Part shown: positions 59,811-64,000 of the stretch, one piece after another
Layout: each line of letters starts with the position of its first letter
Position numbering within the stretch: the first letter of the stretch is position 1
Source: Litoditis marina
Lineage: Eukaryota > Nematoda > Chromadorea > Rhabditida > Rhabditidae
Direction: 5' to 3'
DNA: 64,000 bases
Assembly (NCBI GenBank): GCA_964036275.1
Contig: OZ038434.1
Coordinates: 40,161,808-40,225,807, forward strand
Translations under genes and position numbers: made by a program
The notes under the pieces: model-generated
What the model was told of the DNA's origin: nothing
The model's input: only the letters and a program-made list of their open reading frames with translations
Databases searched by the model: none

Positions 59811-61900
59811 TAAAGGTGGTGGGGGGCTAAAGTATCATGGTGGCCAAAACGAGTATTTTCGAACCAAACTTTCGCGGATGGGGTAATCAATCATGAGAAT
59901 TACGAATATCGATACGGGATTAAAGGTGGTGGGGGGCTAAAGTATCATGGTGGCCAAAACGAGTATTTTCGAACCAAACTTTCGCGGATGGGGTAATCGA
60001 TCATGAGAATTACGAATATCGATACGGGATTAAAGGTGGTGGGGGGCTAAAGTATCATGGTGGCCAAAACGAGTATTTTCGAACCAAACTTTCGCGGATG
60101 GGGTAATCAATCATGAGAATTACGAATATCGATACGGGATTAAAGGTGGTGTGGGGATAAAGTATCATGGTGGCCAAAACGAGTATTTTCGAACCAAACT
60201 TTCGCGGATGGGGTAATCGATCATGAGAATTACGAATATCGATACGGGATTAAAGGTGGTGGGGGGCTAAAGTATCATGGTGGCCAAAACGAGTATTTTC
60301 GAACCAAACTTTCGCGGATGGGGTAATCAATCATGAGAATTACGAATATCGATACGGGATTAAAGGTGGTGGGGGGCTAAAGTATCATGGTGGCCAAAAC
60401 GAGTATTTTCGAACCAAACTTTCGCGGATGGGGTAATCGATCATGAGAATTACGAATATCGATACGGGGTTAAAGGTGGTGGGGGGCTAAAGTATCATGG
60501 TGGCCAAAACGAGTATTTTCGAACCAAACTTTCGCGGATGGGGTAATCAATCATGAGAATTACGAATATCGATACGGGATTAAAGGTGGTGGGGGGCTAA
60601 AGTATCATGGTGGCCAAAACGAGTATTTTCGAACCAAACTTTCGCGGATGGGGTAATCGATCATGAGAATTACGAATATCGATACGGGATTAAAGGTGGT
60701 GGGGGGCTAAAGTATCATGGTGGCCAAAACGAGTATTTTCGAACCAAACTTTCGCGGATGGGGTAATCAATCATGAGAATTACGAATATCGATACGGGAT
60801 TAAAGGTGGTGGGGGGCTAAAGTATCATGGTGGCCAAAACGAGTATTTTCGAACCAAACTTTCGCGGATGGGGTAATCGATCATGAGAATTACGAATATC
60901 GATACGGGATTAAAGGTGGTGGGGGGCTAAAGTATCATGGTGGCCAAAACGAGTATTTTCGAACCAAACTTTCGCGGATGGGGTAATCGATCATGAGAAT
61001 TACGAATATCGATACGGGATTAAAGGTGGTGGGGGGCTAAAGTATCATGGTGGCCAAAACGAGTATTTTCGAACCAAACTTTCGCGGATGGGGTAATCAA
61101 TCATGAGAATTACGAATATCGATACGGGATTAAAGGTGGTGGGGGGCTAAAGTATCATGGTGGCCAAAACGAGTATTTTCGAACCAAACTTTCGCGGATG
61201 GGGTAATCGATCATGAGAATTACGAATATCGATACGGGATTAAAGGTGGTGGGGGGCTAAAGTATCATGGTGGCCAAAACGAGTATTTTCGAACCAAACT
61301 TTCGCGGATGGGGTAATCGATCATGAGAATTACGAATATCGATACGGGGTTAAAGGTGGTGGGGGGCTAAAGTATCATGGTGGCCAAAACGAGTATTTTC
61401 GAACCAAACTTTCGCGGATGGGGTAATCGATCATGAGAATTACGAATATCGATACGGGATTAAAGGTGGTGGGGGGCTAAAGTATCATGGTGGCCAAAAC
61501 GAGTATTTTCGAACCAAACTTTCGCGGATGGGGTAATCAATCATGAGAATTACGAATATCGATACGGGATTAAAGGTGGTGGGGGGCTAAAGTATCATGG
61601 TGGCCAAAACGAGTATTTTCGAACCAAACTTTCGCGGATGGGGTAATCGATCATGAGAATTACGAATATCGATACGGGATTAAAGGTGGTGGGGGGCTAA
61701 AGTATCATGGTGGCCAAAACGAGTATTTTCGAACCAAACTTTCGCGGATGGGGTAATCAATCATGAGAATTACGAATATCGATACGGGATTAAAGGTGGT
61801 GGGGGGCTAAAGTATCATGGTGGCCAAAACGAGTATTTTCGAACCAAACTTTCGCGGATGGGGTAATCGATCATGAGAATTACGAATATCGATACGGGGT
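59811..61900 (+). repeat. 110-bp satellite array, 19 monomers
   Basis: Units starting TAAAGGTGGTGGGGGGCTAA repeat exactly every 110 bases from 59811 to 61900, with very few differences. Position AATC(A/G)A alternates CAA, CGA over the first ten units, then becomes irregular (CGA-CGA at units 10-11; CGA three times at units 13-15), showing amplification as a 220-bp dimer. A variant GGGGTTAAAG marks three units. Confidence 0.97.
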
Positions 61901-62036
61901 TAAAGGGTGGTGGGGGGATAAATTATAAATCTTTCAAATTCATTCGCATTGGGTCAAATTTGATCAAAATAAGGATATTTTTTACAAATTAAAACTTCAC
62001 AAACTTTTCCTTCTCTTCGTCTTTTTCTCTTCTATT

Positions 62037-62126
62037 AAAAACTGCGCAGCGTAGTACCATTAGCGCCCGGTGCTCGACGACCACCAACGCGAGGCCCCAG
62101 CGTACCAGAAGATTTACCAGTGGACA
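62037..62126 (-). other. Short GC-rich ORF inside the foldback transposon
   Basis: Minus-strand frame of 29 codons from ATG at 62126 to TAA at 62037 (begins MSTGKSSGTLGPRVGG, ends TTLRSF). It is the only GC-rich stretch in the non-repetitive centre of the element. It may be a captured gene fragment; no family assigned. Confidence 0.3.
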
Positions 62127-62701
62127 TAGTTGCGGACTTAAAAGCAGTAAAAGTTTGAATTTGAAAAAATAATTTGAATAATTTATACTTTAGCCCCCCC
62201 CCCACCTTTAACCCCGTATCGATATTCGCATGATCGATTACCCCATCCGCGAAAGTTTGGTTCGAAAATACTCGTTTTGGCCACCATGATACTTTAGCCC
62301 CCCACCACCTTTAACATTATGTCCATGTTCGATTCCCGTGGTCGATTACCCCATATCTGATTCATTAACCCATGTCCAGGTTCAAACTGCCAACATTTCC
62401 ACGTAAAGTATGAAACTGTTAAAATAAAACCAATGTTCAGGTGTAAACTGTTAAAAATATTAACTAAACTTTCCTACCGTGAAAAGTCCAAGCTTAAAAC
62501 GGTAACTCAAAACGTGTTAGCTGAAAATTCTCTATTTATCTTGCACGCTGAATCGGTTTTAGCGGAATCGTCGCCCACTCGATTCGCCTGGAGGGGGAGG
62601 TTATTCGATGAATAGAAAAGGTCCCAAAACATTTTTCTCATAAGTCATAAGCCCAGAACCCGCTGTGCCTACATTTTTGGGAAATAGCAACGGGGACGAC
62701 C

Positions 62702-62722
62702 GGGGGGGGGGGGGGGGGGGGG
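62702..62722. repeat. Poly-G tract (about 21 G)
   Basis: Uninterrupted run of G in the centre of the foldback transposon. Confidence 0.9.
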
Positions 62723-63575
62723 GACGAGGGTGTGACAAATATATCTGGTAAAATGAGATATATATCGGTTCTGCGGCTCACATTGCTAACTAAAACCGTT
62801 TATATGGTACTAATAGTGACTTTAGTCACCTCAGTACTGATAATTATGATTTTACCTATAATTATTTTGTCGAGCCTCGTCCCCTTTACCCCTCGTCCCC
62901 TTTGCTATTGGCCCTACATTTTGCCCCATATTTATCGATCTTTTTCGAGTGGACATTGGACATTTATCCCAAATCACTTTTGCGGTTGTAAAATGAGCAT
63001 TTCTCCGCCTGCTACGATAATAATTTCGACTTTTCTAATTTTTGTCGCGTCGCGTGCGTGAGTACCTAGAAATGACTTGTTCCGCTTCATATCGAGTGGG
63101 GACATAAAGTAAAGATGAACGTTGTAATCTAGAATTCAATATATCTACAGGCTACTGCCGAATGTCATAAAATTTAGTCCCATCGGGTGCAATTACGACG
63201 GATTCACATTCTATATTGTTTAAAAAAATTATATCCATCTGGAGTTTTCAAAAAATATTATAATGAAAACGTTATAAAATATTATATAAAAACTAAGTAG
63301 CTGAGTAAGTATGGGATTTTTGAGAGAAGAAAATCTGAGCAGCAAAATGCGTTCATACTTTCTTGTCGCCATTTGATGCTGCCAACTCCGGCAGCAACAA
63401 CATTTCGGCAGCGCTGCCCAAATGCTTGGCAGCGGCTGCTGCTGCTGCCAGAGTTGGCAGCAAAAAGTATGAACCCTGCCTAAGACAGCCTGCGTTTCTC
63501 TGACATGCACACTCTCTCGTTCAGCCAATAAAAAAGTGGCTGGCCAATTGGCTGGGAATCGTCTGAGTTCTCACC

Positions 63576-64000
63576 CCCACTCAGAGTTTGGCAGTGTGCC
63601 AATGAATATTCCAGGGTATTTCACCACTCGCGAGTGATAAACAAATCTCAATCTTTCTGTTGGCGTTTGCTCAGTTTCACAAGAACACGTAAATAGAAAA
63701 GTTGCTCTAAGACATTCGAATATTTTGGCATCATGCCAAGCAGTATCAGTGAAAATGAGACGAACTATAATGAGCACATTCCAAAGTTGTACTTTGATCC
63801 CAGACACACAGGACTGACTGAAACGGAATAGCATGAAACTACACATAAAGCAGAACAAAACCGGCTCGTGTTGGGAAACCAACCGAAAACCAACACGACT
63901 GAACAAAAAGAATATGAAACCTGTTTATTGCCAACACTCTAATTCCAGTAATAAGGGAAATGTTTTTTACAAAGGAGTCATTTATGTTTGTGTTTCGGGA
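63576..64000. other. Unassigned sequence
   Basis: No repeat family, splice-supported exon or RNA gene recognised. Confidence 0.5.

Larger units (their letters stand above)
59335..63484. mobile_element. ~4.15-kb foldback transposon with satellite array in one arm
   Basis: The terminal repeats GCAGGGTTCATACTTTTTGC + TGCCAACTCTGGCAGCAGC and their inverse end at about 63480, with CTAAG adjoining both ends as a possible 5-bp target duplication. Inner arms 59640-59870 and 62190-62480 are also inverse. The left arm contains the 110-bp array (59811-61900); the right arm holds the same unit once. No transposase; superfamily unsettled, and homology continuing outward for ~90 bases leaves the true ends uncertain. 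Confidence 0.75.

Noticed and set aside
59811..61900. Regular direct repeats suggestive of a CRISPR array
   Set aside because: The 110-bp period is wholly repetitive with no unique spacers, in a eukaryotic context; it is a satellite.
63571..63906. 111-codon minus-strand ORF at the window end
   Set aside because: No recognisable domain or splice context; composition not distinctive.

Overview
The window looks like nuclear DNA of a nematode. Introns almost always end in TTTCAG or TTNCAG, and several predicted start codons lie directly after such an acceptor, as expected for spliced-leader trans-splicing. The gene set also fits: a degenerin channel, an F-box/FBA2 protein of the kind expanded in nematodes, and a pseudophosphatase resembling the EGG-3/4/5 type. 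Genes are long and cut into many small exons by introns full of repeats. All gene models are built by hand from splice signals and reading phase. Every exon junction given keeps the frame, but no transcript was available.

Layout: (1) 113-8855 (+), the 3' part of a DEG/ENaC degenerin, 13 exons, upstream part outside the window. (2) 9728-17224 (-), a 16-exon gene for a probable nuclear protein with a Cys-rich, possibly zinc-binding region and SUMO-type motifs; family not recognised. (3) 18091-33645 (+), a 22-exon tyrosine-phosphatase-domain protein whose catalytic Cys is Asp; its third intron is 5.2 kb and packed with mobile elements. (4) 34450-41880 (-), an 8-exon F-box protein. (5) 42511-49038 (+), mitoguardin, 14 exons, divergent from the F-box gene. 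(6) 50423-58645 (+), SURF6/Rrp14, 14 exons plus a possible 27-nt microexon. (7) 58646-64000, no supported gene; a ~4.15-kb foldback transposon in which one arm has grown into 19 copies of a 110-bp satellite.

The genes do not form an evident pathway. They are unrelated housekeeping and nematode-type genes in convergent and divergent order.

The accessory content is rich: a TTAA-flanked 124-bp foldback MITE (4 copies); a ~165-bp CACCAGTAA foldback MITE (a dozen or more copies); a TTTGTAGTTTGATC foldback family; a CATCCCGG foldback family; two hAT-like elements with perfect 8-bp target duplications; a ~690-bp interspersed element, one copy nested in a second element; and a tRNA-derived SINE (2 copies).

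The most unusual pattern is that at about 17 exon edges, in all six genes, a short diverged copy of the exon end plus its splice site lies inside the adjacent intron ('exon-edge echoes'). At least one appears able to act as an in-frame microexon.
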